From: Mesorhizobium sp. M2D.F.Ca.ET.226.01.1.1
GTDB lineage: Bacteria > Pseudomonadota > Alphaproteobacteria > Rhizobiales > Rhizobiaceae
Assembly: GCF_004022705.2 (NCBI RefSeq)
Contig: NZ_RZOY02000003.1
Location: 124,001-188,000, forward strand
Reading direction: 5' to 3'
Length of the DNA stretch: 64,000 bases
The notes under the pieces are model-generated. The model ran no database searches. It saw nothing but the letters and a program-made list of their open reading frames with translations, and was not told the origin of the DNA. The position numbers and the translations under genes are program-made. Below, one piece after another: positions 1 to 8,684 of the stretch; position 1 is the stretch's first letter, and each line of letters starts with the position of its first letter.

Positions 1-796
1 GGACATAGTCATTGGCGGGTCTGAGAACGATGTCCTCCGGCGCCCCGGTCTGCACGATCCGGCCGCCTTCCATGATGGTGATGTGGCTGCCGATCTTCAG
101 CGCTTCCTCGAGGTCGTGGCTGACGAAGATGATGGTCTTCTTGAGCTCCGTCTGGAGCTGCAGGAGTTCGTCCTGCAGCTTGGTGCGGATCAGCGGGTCG
201 AGCGCCGAGAACGGCTCGTCCATCAACAGGATCGGCGCTTCGGTGGCGAAGGCGCGGGCCAGACCGACGCGCTGCTGCATGCCGCCCGAAAGCTCATGCG
301 CGTATTTCTTCGACCACTGATCGAGATGAACGAGCTGCAGTTGCTTTTGCACGCGTGCCTTGCGTTCCGCATCCGGCACGCCGGCAAGCTCGAGGCCGAA
401 GCCGACATTTTCCTCGACCGTGCGCCAGGGCAGCAGGCCGAACTGCTGGAATACCATGGCCACCTGCTTCTGCCGCAGCCGCCGCAAGGTCGCCTCGTCG
501 CAGGTGACGACATCGACGGTGCGGTCGCCATCCTTGACCAGCACCTGGCCGCGCGACACCACGTTCAGGCGGTTGACGGCCCGAAGCAGCGTCGACTTGC
601 CGGAGCCGGACAGGCCCATCAACACCGAGATCTCGCCTTCATGCACGGTCAGGCTGGCGCCGGCGCAGCCAAGCACGTTGCCGGTCTTTTCGAGGATCTC
701 GGCGCGGGTGGCGCCCTTGTCGATCAACGCCAGCGAACCGGCCTGATCGGCGCCGAAGACGATGTCTACGTTCTTGAAATCAACCGCGACGGTCAT
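1..796 (-). CDS. choV: Choline ABC transporter ATP-binding protein (partial, 3' end missing)
   Basis: This is the cytoplasmic ATPase of a quaternary-amine (choline/betaine class) importer. About 265 residues are visible and the gene runs off the left edge. Reading the minus strand from the ATG at 796, I see a Walker A motif GLSGSGKST near residue 60, a Q-loop (VFQQFGLLPW) near 115, the ABC signature LSGGMQQR near 167 and Walker B ILLMDEPF near 188. The start overlaps the permease stop as ATGA (793-796), which suggests translational coupling. Such ATPases normally carry C-terminal regulatory sequence, which would lie outside the window. The order substrate-binding protein, permease, ATPase matches rhizobial choXWV. 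The choline assignment comes from choX; glycine betaine or proline betaine is the alternative. Confidence 0.9.
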   Translation of the reverse strand, partial: MTVAVDFKNVDIVFGADQAGSLALIDKGATRAEILEKTGNVLGCAGASLTVHEGEISVLMGLSGSGKSTLLRAVNRLNVVSRGQVLVKDGDRTVDVVTCDEATLRRLRQKQVAMVFQQFGLLPWRTVEENVGFGLELAGVPDAERKARVQKQLQLVHLDQWSKKYAHELSGGMQQRVGLARAFATEAPILLMDEPFSALDPLIRTKLQDELLQLQTELKKTIIFVSHDLEEALKIGSHITIMEGGRIVQTGAPEDIVLRPANDYV

Positions 797-1647
797 TTCT
801 TGCCTCCAACGCCGATGCGGGTCATGCGGTCGAGCACGATGGCGAGCACGACGATCGCCAGGCCCGCCTCAAGGCCGAGATCGATGCGGCGCGAGCCGAG
901 CGCGCGGTTGATTTCCGTGCCGAGGCCGCCGGCGCCGATCAGGGCGGCGAACACCACCATCGACAGCGACAGCATGATCGATTGCGTCAGACCCGCCATG
1001 ATGGTAGGCAGCGCCGATGGCAGCTCCACCTTCCACAGAAGCTGGCGCTTGGTGGCGCCGAACGCCTCGCCCGCTTCGATGATCGCCTTGGGCACCGAAA
1101 CCACGCCGAGATGGGTGAGTCGCACGGCGGTCGGGATGACGAAGATGATGGTGACGATGAGGCCAGGCGCGTTGCCGAGACCGAACAGCGTGAGCACCGG
1201 GATCAGGTAGACGAAGGTCGGCAGCGTCTGCATCAGGTCGAGCACCGGCAGCATGAAGCGGTAGACCTTCGGCTTGTGCGCGGCCCAGATGCCGAGCGGC
1301 ACGCCGATCGCCATCGCCATGGCGGCGGCGGCAACCACAAGCACCAGCGTCTGCACCGTCTGCTTCCACAGGTTCTGGTTGATGATGAAGATCAGGCCGA
1401 CGAAGACGCCGATGGCAAGCGGCCGCGAACGCTGCAGCAGCCAGGCGACGATCGCAATGACCAGCGCCAGAAGCACCGGCGGCACCATCAACAGAACATT
1501 CACCGCCCCGTCGAGTATGAAATTCAGCCCGTTTGAAAAGGCCCGGAAAATCGTGTCGAAATTGTCGGTCAGAAAACCGAAGAAGGCTTTGCCCCATGGC
1601 CCGATGGGGATTTTGTAGTCGGTCAGGAATTTCGAAATCGGATCCAT
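793..1647 (-). CDS. choW: Choline ABC transporter permease
   Basis: This 284-residue inner-membrane permease forms the translocation pore with the ATPase encoded next to it. It has several hydrophobic segments, for example around residues 48-71 and 95-120. Near residues 190-225 it has the EAGEAFGATKRQLLWKVELP stretch, which fits the EAA loop that contacts the ATPase in ProW/OpuA-type permeases. The N-terminus is short, as in ChoW, and lacks the long extension of E. coli ProW. The start at 1647 follows a reasonable purine-rich site (GGGGAAAG). It lies 201 bases downstream of choX, and a terminator-like hairpin occupies that gap. Its stop overlaps the choV start by four bases. Confidence 0.9.
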   Translation of the reverse strand: MDPISKFLTDYKIPIGPWGKAFFGFLTDNFDTIFRAFSNGLNFILDGAVNVLLMVPPVLLALVIAIVAWLLQRSRPLAIGVFVGLIFIINQNLWKQTVQTLVLVVAAAAMAMAIGVPLGIWAAHKPKVYRFMLPVLDLMQTLPTFVYLIPVLTLFGLGNAPGLIVTIIFVIPTAVRLTHLGVVSVPKAIIEAGEAFGATKRQLLWKVELPSALPTIMAGLTQSIMLSLSMVVFAALIGAGGLGTEINRALGSRRIDLGLEAGLAIVVLAIVLDRMTRIGVGGKK

Positions 1648-1701
1648 CTTTCCCCTCTCGGCTGCGCCGCACTTGCCGTGCGGTCACCTTCTCACAGGAT
1701 A

Positions 1702-1750
1702 ACGCATGTCACCCAAAAGTGTGCAGCGGGTTTGGGAAAATGACATGCGT
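1702..1750. repeat. Dispersed intergenic palindrome (core AAAAGTGTG..GCGG)
   Basis: The outer arms ACGCATGTCA (1702-1711) and TGACATGCGT (1741-1750) are perfect inverted repeats. Between them lies a CCCAAAAGTGTGCAGCGGGTTTGGG-like core whose ends also pair. The same core with different outer arms recurs at 7376, 19463 and 42874, so this belongs to a dispersed palindrome family and is not a unique operator. Confidence 0.7.
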
Positions 1751-1761
1751 AAAAACAGAGA

Positions 1762-1784
1762 CTTAAAGCGCAACGCGCTTTAAG
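1762..1784. repeat. Short perfect palindrome in the choX-choW gap
   Basis: CTTAAAGCGC (1762-1771) and GCGCTTTAAG (1775-1784) form a perfect 10-base inverted repeat around a three-base spacer. It sits between the family palindrome at 1702-1750 and the terminator hairpin at 1785-1814. It could be part of a composite repeat or an mRNA-stabilising hairpin between choX and choW. Confidence 0.55.
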
Positions 1785-1814
1785 AAAAAGGGCAGCCTTT
1801 TCTACTGGCTGCCC
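1785..1814 (-). terminator. Intrinsic terminator or attenuator downstream of choX
   Basis: On the minus strand GGGCAGCC (1814-1807) pairs with GGCTGCCC (1797-1790) and is followed directly by a TTTTTC tract (1789-1784). This is a canonical Rho-independent terminator placed after choX and before choW. It would let the binding protein be made in excess over the membrane components. Confidence 0.7.
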
Positions 1815-1848
1815 TCTTCCGGATGATCATTCCGGACTCAAAGCCGGC

Positions 1849-2784
1849 TCAGCTCCCAAGCGCGGTCTTGACGGCAGCCGCCGCGTCGCCGCCATCGAAG
1901 GTGGTGACGCCGGCAATCCACGGCGCAACGGCGTCAGGATGCTTCTTCAGCCAGTCTTTCGCCACCGTCTGGGCATCGCCGCCCTTCAGGATCGCGTCCA
2001 TCATCTCGCCTTCCATGTCGAGATTGAACTTCAAGTTGGCGATGAACTTGCCGGCGTTCGGGCATTCGGTGGTGTAACCCTTGCGCACATTGGTGTAGAC
2101 GGTGGCGGCGCCGAAGCCGCTGTCGCCCATGCCATCGAGATAGGTGATCTTCATAGCGCCCATCACCGGATGCGGCGTCCAGCCGAGGAAGGCGATCCAT
2201 TCATTGTTCTTCATCGACTGCTCGGCCTGCGTCAGCATGCCGGCTTCCGACGACTCTACCAGTTCGAACCCGGCGAGATTGTCCTTCGGGTTCTTGATCA
2301 TATCGAGGATGATGCGGTTGCCGTCATTGCCCGCCTCGATGCCGTAGATCTTGCCGTTGAACTTGTCCTTGAACTTGCCGAGATCGGTCAGCGTCTTGAC
2401 GCCGGCGTCCGCGACATAGGTCGGCACCACGATGCCATAGCCGGCGCCGGTCAGGTTGGTGCTGATCGTCTCGACCGACCCGTCGGCCGTGTAGTCCTTG
2501 ATGTCGTTGGTCATTGACGGCATCCAGTTGCCGAGGAAGACGTCGAGGTCCTTGTTCTTCAGCGAGGCCATGGTGACCGGCACCGAAAGCTGGATCGTCT
2601 GCGGCTCGTAGCCGAGCGCGGTGAGCAGCACCGATGCCAGGCCCGTCGTGGCCTGGATGTCGGTCCAGCCGACATCGGACAGGCGAACCGCCTTGCAGCT
2701 TGCCGGATCGCCGGCATAAGCCGCCGTCGTAGTCAGAAGCGCCGCCAGGCCGAGGCCCGCGACGATAGATTTCATACGCGACAT
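1849..2784 (-). CDS. choX: Choline-binding periplasmic protein
   Basis: This is the 311-residue periplasmic substrate-binding protein of the choline importer. The ATG at 2784 follows GGGAGAAA at good spacing and opens a Sec signal peptide (MSRMKSIVAGLG...AYA, cleavage near residue 24). An in-frame upstream start at 2895 would destroy that signal and is rejected. The aromatic cage known from Sinorhizobium meliloti ChoX appears to be present: Trp and Asp in VGWTD, Trp in LGNWMP, Tyr in GAGYGIV and Trp in LGWTPHP. Two cysteines (ASCKAV and TECPNA) could form a disulfide. It is the first gene of choXWV. Related betaine-binding proteins share much of this cage, so ligand specificity is inferred. 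Confidence 0.9.
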   Translation of the reverse strand: MSRMKSIVAGLGLAALLTTTAAYAGDPASCKAVRLSDVGWTDIQATTGLASVLLTALGYEPQTIQLSVPVTMASLKNKDLDVFLGNWMPSMTNDIKDYTADGSVETISTNLTGAGYGIVVPTYVADAGVKTLTDLGKFKDKFNGKIYGIEAGNDGNRIILDMIKNPKDNLAGFELVESSEAGMLTQAEQSMKNNEWIAFLGWTPHPVMGAMKITYLDGMGDSGFGAATVYTNVRKGYTTECPNAGKFIANLKFNLDMEGEMMDAILKGGDAQTVAKDWLKKHPDAVAPWIAGVTTFDGGDAAAAVKTALGS

Positions 2785-3032
2785 GAACTTTCTCCCATTG
2801 CAATTCTTAGGCGATGCGAAGTCACGGTTCTTGCGCCCGCCTTGTTTCGTCAGCCAAACACCATTTTGAAGTTGTTTCAAGCGGTTCAACGTCACGATGA
2901 ACGGCGCGCACTAGCCAGTAAGCGACATGACGGGTTTTTGAACGACATCGAATTTTGCCACGGCACGGAGTTTTTGGTGGACGGAGCGGGCAGCCCCTCC
3001 CTGCGCCGCGCCAACTCAGCTTAAAAGCACCT

Positions 3033-3644
3033 ATGGCCAAGCTTTACTTCCACTACGCGACGATGAACGCCGGCAAGACGACCATGCTTCTGCAGGCGTC
3101 CTACAACTATCGCGAACGCGGCATGTCGACGATGCTGTTCGTCGCGGGCCACTATCGCAAGGGCGACAATGGCTTGATCTCCTCGCGCATCGGCCTCGAA
3201 TCCGAGGCCGAGATGTTCCGCGACGGCGACGATCTCTATGCCAGGGTCGCCGAGCACCACCAGCATGCCCCGGTCCATTGCATCTTCGTCGACGAGGCGC
3301 AGTTCCTCGAGGAGGAGCAGGTCTGGCAGCTCGCCCGCATCGCCGATCGCCTGGGCATTCCCGTCATGTGCTACGGCCTGCGCACCGATTTCCAGGGCAA
3401 TCTGTTCTCCGGCTCGCGAGCGCTGCTGGCCATCGCCGACGACCTGCGCGAGGTGCGCACCATCTGCCGCTGCGGCCGCAAGGCGACAATGGTGGTGCGG
3501 CTCGGACCCGACGGCAAGGTGGCCAAGCAGGGCGAGCAGGTGGCGATCGGCAAGGACGTCTATGTTTCGCTGTGCCGCCGCCATTGGGAAGAAGAGATGG
3601 GAAGGGCCGCGCCCGACGACTTCATCGGCTTCGTCAGGGCATGA
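3033..3644 (+). CDS. tdk: Thymidine kinase
   Basis: This enzyme phosphorylates thymidine to dTMP in nucleotide salvage. The 203 residues match the usual length of type II thymidine kinases. It has a P-loop MNAGKTT (residues 11-17), the acidic FVDEAQF motif (85-91) with the presumed catalytic Glu88, and zinc ligands Cys145, Cys147, Cys181 and His184. The ATG at 3033 begins the typical MAKLYFHYATMNAGK start. A longer in-frame opening from 2955 has no family-like sequence. It stands alone, with choX diverging upstream and a convergent exporter gene ending 6 bases after its stop. Confidence 0.93.
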   Translation: MAKLYFHYATMNAGKTTMLLQASYNYRERGMSTMLFVAGHYRKGDNGLISSRIGLESEAEMFRDGDDLYARVAEHHQHAPVHCIFVDEAQFLEEEQVWQLARIADRLGIPVMCYGLRTDFQGNLFSGSRALLAIADDLREVRTICRCGRKATMVVRLGPDGKVAKQGEQVAIGKDVYVSLCRRHWEEEMGRAAPDDFIGFVRA

Positions 3645-3650
3645 GCAGCT

Positions 3651-4547
3651 TCAGGCGGCGGAGATACGCCGTATGGGAAACCGCCAGCCAAGCCGCACGC
3701 CGAGTGTAGCCAGCGCAATCAGCGCCATGCCGGCGGCCTGCGTGGGCCGGAGCGGATGCGCGTATAAGGCCCAATCGATGATGATGGCCACGACCGGATA
3801 GATGAAGGTGACGATGCCGATCACCGGCGTCGTCAGGCGTGGAAAGGCGGAATTCATCAGCACATAGGCGATGCCTGTATGCAGGACGCCGATCCCCGCT
3901 AGCGAGCCCCATGATGCCAGCGGGATGGGATGGCCGATATCGGCGAACGGGGCGAGCAAGACGACGCCGACGAGCGTCTGGCACAGCACCGTGACCTCTG
4001 CGCGCTGTTGTCCGAGCCCCTTGGCGAGCATGGTAGCCACCGCATAAAGCAGGGCGGCGCCGAGGGTCAGCGCGATGCCCAGCGCCCAGCCCGCATCGAC
4101 ATGGCCATGCGTGACAACCAGGCCACTGGCGAGCACAACTCCGAGAAAAGCGCCGAGCATCCACAGCATCTGGTCGAGCGAGATGCGTTCCTTGAGGAAG
4201 GTGACGCCAAGCAGCACCACGAAGAACGGCTGAACGTGGTAGACGATTGTCGTCGTGGCGATCGATGTCATGGCGAAGCCCGCGAAGAAGGCCGTCCAGC
4301 TCGCCACCATGCTAACGCCGGCGAGTGCCGCGAGAGCGAGCCGGGATACTGCCAGCGTCCTGTCCGGCAGGTAGCCACGCAGCAGGCACCATGCGGCCAG
4401 GAACAGCGAGCCGAACACGCATCGCCAGAAGACGACCGTGACGGGATGCTGTCCCGACTCCGTCACGAAAGCGCCGACCGTGCCGGCGATCACCATTGCC
4501 AGCGCGAGGCTCGCGGCAGGGAAACGATCGATTGATATGGCCCTCAT
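3651..4547 (-). CDS. EamA/DMT-family inner-membrane transporter
   Basis: This 298-residue protein consists almost entirely of hydrophobic helices, about ten, in two repeats of the EamA domain (residues about 10-140 and 155-285). The family exports metabolites or drugs; the substrate cannot be read from sequence. Conserved features include GTVGAFV and the REGDR-type second repeat with short cytoplasmic loops. It diverges from a LysR regulator, and a perfect inverted repeat lies between the two starts, so the regulator probably controls it. Confidence 0.85.
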   Translation of the reverse strand: MRAISIDRFPAASLALAMVIAGTVGAFVTESGQHPVTVVFWRCVFGSLFLAAWCLLRGYLPDRTLAVSRLALAALAGVSMVASWTAFFAGFAMTSIATTTIVYHVQPFFVVLLGVTFLKERISLDQMLWMLGAFLGVVLASGLVVTHGHVDAGWALGIALTLGAALLYAVATMLAKGLGQQRAEVTVLCQTLVGVVLLAPFADIGHPIPLASWGSLAGIGVLHTGIAYVLMNSAFPRLTTPVIGIVTFIYPVVAIIIDWALYAHPLRPTQAAGMALIALATLGVRLGWRFPIRRISAA

Positions 4548-4604
4548 CGCACGGCTCTCCAGCGGTCGCCATCCATCTGGCCATCCGCAGCGATTTCAAG
4601 CAAG

Positions 4605-4630
4605 CGAATAGATTTGTAAGGATCTATTCG
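4605..4630. promoter_or_regulatory. Candidate operator between the EamA exporter and LysR genes
   Basis: CGAATAGAT (4605-4613) and ATCTATTCG (4622-4630) are perfect inverted arms separated by eight bases. The site sits 16 bases before the LysR start and 57 before the divergent exporter start. That is a typical position for an autoregulated LysR binding site. Confidence 0.6.
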
Positions 4631-4646
4631 ATATACTGATAGCGCT

Positions 4647-5504
4647 ATGGCCGCTCCGCTCGACCTCAACCTCTTGAAAACCTTCGTCGCCGTCGTCGAA
4701 ACCGGCAGCCTGTCCAATGCCGCACCTCGTGTTGGTCGCAGCCAGTCGGCGGTCAGCATGCAGATGCAAAGGCTGGAGGACATGGTGGGCAACCAGCTTC
4801 TGGTGCGCGGGCCGAGAACGGTTACGCCCAATGCGATCGGCGAGGACTTCCTCATTTATGCGCGCCGGCTGCTGAAGCTGTCGGACGAAGCGTGGGCCAG
4901 CGTCACCCGGCCGATGGAAACAGGCAGCGTCCGCCTTGGCGTGCCGGACGACTACGCGGCCTTCCTGCTGCCGCCCGTGCTGTCGCGCTTTGCCGAGGAT
5001 CACCCGCTGGTGACCGTCGAGCTGGTCTGCGAGCAATCGACCGCCCTGGTGAAAACCCTGGCGGAAGGCAGGCTGGATCTGGCGATCGTCACCCGTCTGC
5101 CTGAGCAGCCGCTCGACGTGGTCCGGCTGGAGCGCTTCGTCTGGGTCGCCTCGCCCAACCACGTCGCCTGGCAGGCCGATCCCTTGCCCGTTGCTCTGTT
5201 TGAACCGGGCTGCGCGGCGCGGATGAATGTCCTTGAGGCACTCGGCAATGCCGACCGGTCCTATCGCTGCACCTACTCCAGCGCCTCGCTACTCGGTCTG
5301 GTCGCTGTGGTGCAGGCCGGGCTCGCGGTCGCCGGCTTGGCGCAGCGAAGCGTGCCTCCGTCGCTGCGCGTCATCGGCATCAATGAGGGGCTTCCGGCCC
5401 TGCCGGACCTCGAGATCGGCATCCTGCGCAACCCGCTGTCGACAACGCCGGCGGTTGAACGGCTGAACGACTTCCTGCGCCGGGACCTGGCCCAACAGGC
5501 CTGA
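4647..5504 (+). CDS. LysR-family transcriptional regulator
   Basis: This 285-residue regulator has an N-terminal winged helix-turn-helix (about residues 5-65, LNLLKTFVAVVETGSLSNAA, then SQSAVSMQMQRLE) and a C-terminal substrate-binding-like effector domain (about 88-280). It would bind DNA as a tetramer and respond to a small ligand, which is unknown here. The ATG at 4647 gives the canonical family start. The likely target is the divergent exporter at 3651-4547, through the inverted repeat at 4605-4630. Confidence 0.88.
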   Translation: MAAPLDLNLLKTFVAVVETGSLSNAAPRVGRSQSAVSMQMQRLEDMVGNQLLVRGPRTVTPNAIGEDFLIYARRLLKLSDEAWASVTRPMETGSVRLGVPDDYAAFLLPPVLSRFAEDHPLVTVELVCEQSTALVKTLAEGRLDLAIVTRLPEQPLDVVRLERFVWVASPNHVAWQADPLPVALFEPGCAARMNVLEALGNADRSYRCTYSSASLLGLVAVVQAGLAVAGLAQRSVPPSLRVIGINEGLPALPDLEIGILRNPLSTTPAVERLNDFLRRDLAQQA

Positions 5505-5621
5505 CCGCGGATATCTGGGCGAGAGGCCGAACCCTGCGCGATCATCGCGTCACGCCAATGTCTTTTGTTAAGGCCTGCGCCCTACTTTCCCGTCGTCAGC
5601 CAGAACCAGCGGAGACCCGTC

Positions 5622-6011
5622 ATGCTTCGAGCCATTTCGTCCGCCGCGCTTTTCCTGCTTGCCGGCGGCCTTGCCGCGCATGCCGGCGGCGATGCGGCAC
5701 TGGGCAAGAGGGTCTTCAACCGTTGCATCGCCTGCCACGAGGCAGCGACGGATCGCGACAAGGTCGGCCCGCATCTGATGGGTGTCGTCGGCCGCAAAGC
5801 CGGCTCGGCGGAAAGCTTTGCCGATCACTATTCACAAGCCATGAAGGATGCCGGCGCCGCGGGCCTGGTCTGGGACGAAGCCAACCTCGCCGAATATCTA
5901 AAGGCGCCCAGGCAGAAGGTACCCGGCAACAGAATGGCCTTTACCGGCCTGACCAGCGACGACGACATCGCCAACGTGATTGCCTATCTCAAGGCCGACC
6001 CAAAACCCTGA
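5622..6011 (+). CDS. Class I periplasmic cytochrome c
   Basis: This is a small secreted electron-transfer haem protein of 129 residues. A Sec signal peptide (MLRAISSAALFLLAGGLAAHA) ends near residue 21. The haem site CIACH is at 35-39 and Met105 in NRMAFTG is the likely sixth haem ligand. Domain size and motif spacing fit cytochrome c2/c550-type proteins. An in-frame TTG at 5565 would bury the signal peptide, so the ATG at 5622 is chosen. The neighbours give no redox partner. It might serve as a soluble carrier to an oxidase or dehydrogenase. Confidence 0.88.
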   Translation: MLRAISSAALFLLAGGLAAHAGGDAALGKRVFNRCIACHEAATDRDKVGPHLMGVVGRKAGSAESFADHYSQAMKDAGAAGLVWDEANLAEYLKAPRQKVPGNRMAFTGLTSDDDIANVIAYLKADPKP

Positions 6012-6286
6012 ACGGCGCCGGAGAAACCGGTATTGCCGCCACAAGATATCTGCCGGCGATGTTTAGTCGGTATTCGCAAAAAAAACGCTTAAGGCATATC
6101 AGCTAGAGCTGTTTAACCCCAGTGCGCGTTACTGGGCGCCTTACGCATGCTTGCCTTGTCTTTCAAGGAGCTGACCAATTCTTTTGTTTTGACGCCTCGC
6201 CTTGTCTTCCTTCTTTCAATCCCTTGAAGCCCCACATATATTCGCCGCCACGACACGGAAAACGGATGCCGAAGCGGGAGGCCCCA

Positions 6287-7375
6287 ATGGCGACATTGCA
6301 GAATTTCGATGCCGAAATTGCCAAGACCAAGCAGGTTGTGCAGGACATGCGTACCAAGATCGAGCAGTCCGGCACGGTGCTCGACACGCTTGCTCAGGCC
6401 GACAAGAAGATCGGCGACGCCAATTTCGACATCGAGAATGCCCGCATCGAGGACGTGCTCAAGCAGCAGAAGGTCATGGAAGGCAACATCGCCGACCTGA
6501 TCATCGGACTTGAAGACGCCACCAACGTCTTTGGCGCCGAATTCGAAAGCATGAAGAACTATACCGGCTGGGAAAACTTCGTCGGCGTGTTTTCGGCGCA
6601 GCGCAAGCAGCGCATGCGCACAGATCGCGTCCGCAACATGTCTTTAGCCGGCAATCTGCAGGAGCTCTTGGCGAAGTCGGACACCATCGTCGGCATCCTG
6701 AAGGCGCAAAAACAGGTCCTCGACCAGCGCTACAAGACGTCCGAGACCAGCCTGTCGCAGGTGATCGAGCGCCGCAAGGTGACCATGACCAACCTCGAGG
6801 CGGTGCAAAAGCGAATCGAAGAGCTAAACCCTCTGCTGCTCGACATCGAGAACAAGATCGCCGCCTCGACGACGCAGAAAGAGCGCACCGAGCTTGAAGG
6901 CGAGCGCTCGAAAATGGCGACCGAATACAATGAAAAGCAGGCCAAGGAGCAGGAGTTGCTGGCCGAAAGCCAGACGTTGGAGCGCTACACCTCGATGTTC
7001 CAGACCTTCGTCGATTCGCTCAACAACCAGATCGCCGCGCAGTCGACGCTGATCAACAAGCTGACCATCGACACCGAGCAGCGCATCGTCCTCTACAAGG
7101 CGCTGGAAGATTCGCTGAAGACCGCCGCCCAGCAGGACGTCGCCCACAAGATCAACACGCTGGGCAGCCAGGTCGACAACACGGCCGAGGAGACGATGGC
7201 CGGCATCGGCGCCGCCTCGCAGAAGCACATCGGCGACCTCTTGGAGATGCATGAGAAGAACATGGTGGCTTCAGCCGACATTCAGCGCCGCAAGAAGCTT
7301 GCCGACGACGCCTTCGCGCGTCGTTTCGACGAGGTGATGAAGAAGCACAACTCGGCAAACTACGTGCAGTCCTAA
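6287..7375 (+). CDS. Cytoplasmic coiled-coil protein, first gene of a five-gene operon
   Basis: I do not recognise a characterised family. The 362-residue protein is rich in Glu, Lys, Gln and Ala with long heptad-like stretches, most clearly at about residues 165-260 and 300-345. It has no signal peptide or membrane segment. A short aromatic patch (NYTGWENFVGVFS, about 88-100) interrupts the helices. The chosen ATG at 6287 has GGGAGG five bases upstream; an in-frame ATG at 6266 lacks this. The helical layout is loosely reminiscent of TelA-type toxic-anion-resistance proteins, but this is a weak impression. The next four genes, including an AAA+ ATPase and a membrane protein, lie in the same direction and probably form one functional unit. 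Confidence 0.8.
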   Translation: MATLQNFDAEIAKTKQVVQDMRTKIEQSGTVLDTLAQADKKIGDANFDIENARIEDVLKQQKVMEGNIADLIIGLEDATNVFGAEFESMKNYTGWENFVGVFSAQRKQRMRTDRVRNMSLAGNLQELLAKSDTIVGILKAQKQVLDQRYKTSETSLSQVIERRKVTMTNLEAVQKRIEELNPLLLDIENKIAASTTQKERTELEGERSKMATEYNEKQAKEQELLAESQTLERYTSMFQTFVDSLNNQIAAQSTLINKLTIDTEQRIVLYKALEDSLKTAAQQDVAHKINTLGSQVDNTAEETMAGIGAASQKHIGDLLEMHEKNMVASADIQRRKKLADDAFARRFDEVMKKHNSANYVQS

Positions 7376-7472
7376 GCAGGTTCCGCAAAAGTGTCCCACG
7401 GTTTTGCGGTCAGAACCTGCGAAAAACAAAGGAATCCAATCAGATATTCGTGGGGCATCCCACGAATATCTG
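7376..7472. repeat. Dispersed two-hairpin intergenic repeat, copy 1
   Basis: The first palindrome has arms GCAGGTTC (7376-7383) and GAACCTGC (7413-7420) around a CGCAAAAGTGTCCCACGG-like core. The second is a perfect 14-base stem with CAGATATTCGTGGG (7441-7454) and CCCACGAATATCTG (7459-7472). A close copy with the same order and spacing lies at 42874-42974. It fills the junction between the first two genes of the operon. Confidence 0.85.
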
Positions 7473-7511
7473 CTTGGGCGGCGGCGCTGACTTCATTTCC
7501 ACGGCAGCCCA

Positions 7512-8660
7512 ATGACACCTGAAAACGACGCTGCGGCACGCTATTTCTCGGCCATCACGGCGGCGCTGAGCGGGCTGGAAGTGTTCATGCGCGACGACCG
7601 CTCGCCGCTTTACCGGCACGGCATCGTCGCCAAGATCGTCGCGGAATATATCGCGCGACTGGACAAGTCCTTTGCCTGCTGGCGCAACCGGCTGGGCTTC
7701 ATGGACACCTTCCGCATCTCGCGCGCCGACAGCGGCTATCCCGTTTTCCAGAACCTGCTCGAGCTGGAAAACGACCGCCAGCAGGCCGATGCCAGGCTGG
7801 TCAACATCCCGCTGGCCGGCGAGCTGCGCGAGGAGATGGCCGACTTCATCCTGCGCCACAAGGAATTTCCCGAGGCGCTGCAGAGATCGATGGCCGAGCG
7901 GCTCTATCTGGAGGACGTCAAGAGCGAGGCGACCTTCGGCCCCTTCACGCTGGCGCAGACGGCGAACGTCTCGGTCAATCCCAAGACCATGCGGCCCTAT
8001 TACCTCGTCCATTGGGCCACGTTCGACGGCAGCGCCAACCTGCCGCTGATCTACATGGTGACGGTCGAGGATTCCTCCGAAAGCATGGTGCGCCAGCTTG
8101 TCGACGACAGCACCGGCAAGCTGAACGAGCGCGTCGACATTCCCCTCCCCGTCGACGGCCTGCTCAATCCGGAGCTTGCGCACCGCTTCGACGACTTCAC
8201 CGAAAAGAATTCGGCCTACACGCTCTCGCCGGCGACGATCGCGGTCAACCTCGACAAGGATTTCGAACCGTTGCACCCCAAGCAGCTGCGGCGCGTCGTG
8301 CTGGGGCCTTTCTACTCGGCCGGCATCACCGACAACAATTCGACCGTGGCCGAGGTGCTGGCCAAGGTGCGCAAGGCGCAAAATGCCTGGCTGCTCACCT
8401 GGACCATCCAGGAGGTCTTTTCCAAGAGCGAGAAGCCCGGCCGCAAGGGCCTGTTCTCCAGCGAGAAGACGACGCAGGAATTTTTCATCAACACCGACGA
8501 TCTCGAGGCCGCCCGCCAGGGCGTCTCGAGCTACGAGAACCATGCGCTGATCCCGCATGAGGCCTACCAGGCGCTCTACGCCGCGGGCGAGGCGCAGAAG
8601 ATCTTTTCCGGCTACAAGGTCCACATCCTGTCCAACGGACAGGTCATCAGCGATGTCTGA
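7512..8660 (+). CDS. Conserved soluble protein of unknown function, second operon gene
   Basis: I do not recognise this 382-residue protein. It lacks a signal peptide and transmembrane helices and looks like a folded cytoplasmic protein. Recognisable stretches are YPVFQNLLELENDRQQ (about residues 76-91), an acidic centre with RPYYLVHWATFDGSANLPLI, and a C-terminal part ending KVHILSNGQVISDV. The start at 7512 has no strong ribosome-binding site, so translation may begin further downstream. It ends 24 bases before the AAA+ ATPase gene, the tightest junction in the operon, which suggests the two products work together, perhaps as adaptor and motor. Confidence 0.78.
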   Translation: MTPENDAAARYFSAITAALSGLEVFMRDDRSPLYRHGIVAKIVAEYIARLDKSFACWRNRLGFMDTFRISRADSGYPVFQNLLELENDRQQADARLVNIPLAGELREEMADFILRHKEFPEALQRSMAERLYLEDVKSEATFGPFTLAQTANVSVNPKTMRPYYLVHWATFDGSANLPLIYMVTVEDSSESMVRQLVDDSTGKLNERVDIPLPVDGLLNPELAHRFDDFTEKNSAYTLSPATIAVNLDKDFEPLHPKQLRRVVLGPFYSAGITDNNSTVAEVLAKVRKAQNAWLLTWTIQEVFSKSEKPGRKGLFSSEKTTQEFFINTDDLEAARQGVSSYENHALIPHEAYQALYAAGEAQKIFSGYKVHILSNGQVISDV

Positions 8661-8684
8661 CTGTCAAACCGCGGAGCATCCTTC

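Noticed and set aside
7440..8624. A 394-residue open frame on the minus strand
   Set aside because: It lies antisense to the real second operon gene and is rich in Arg, Gly and Leu without family motifs. It is a by-product of GC-rich third positions.
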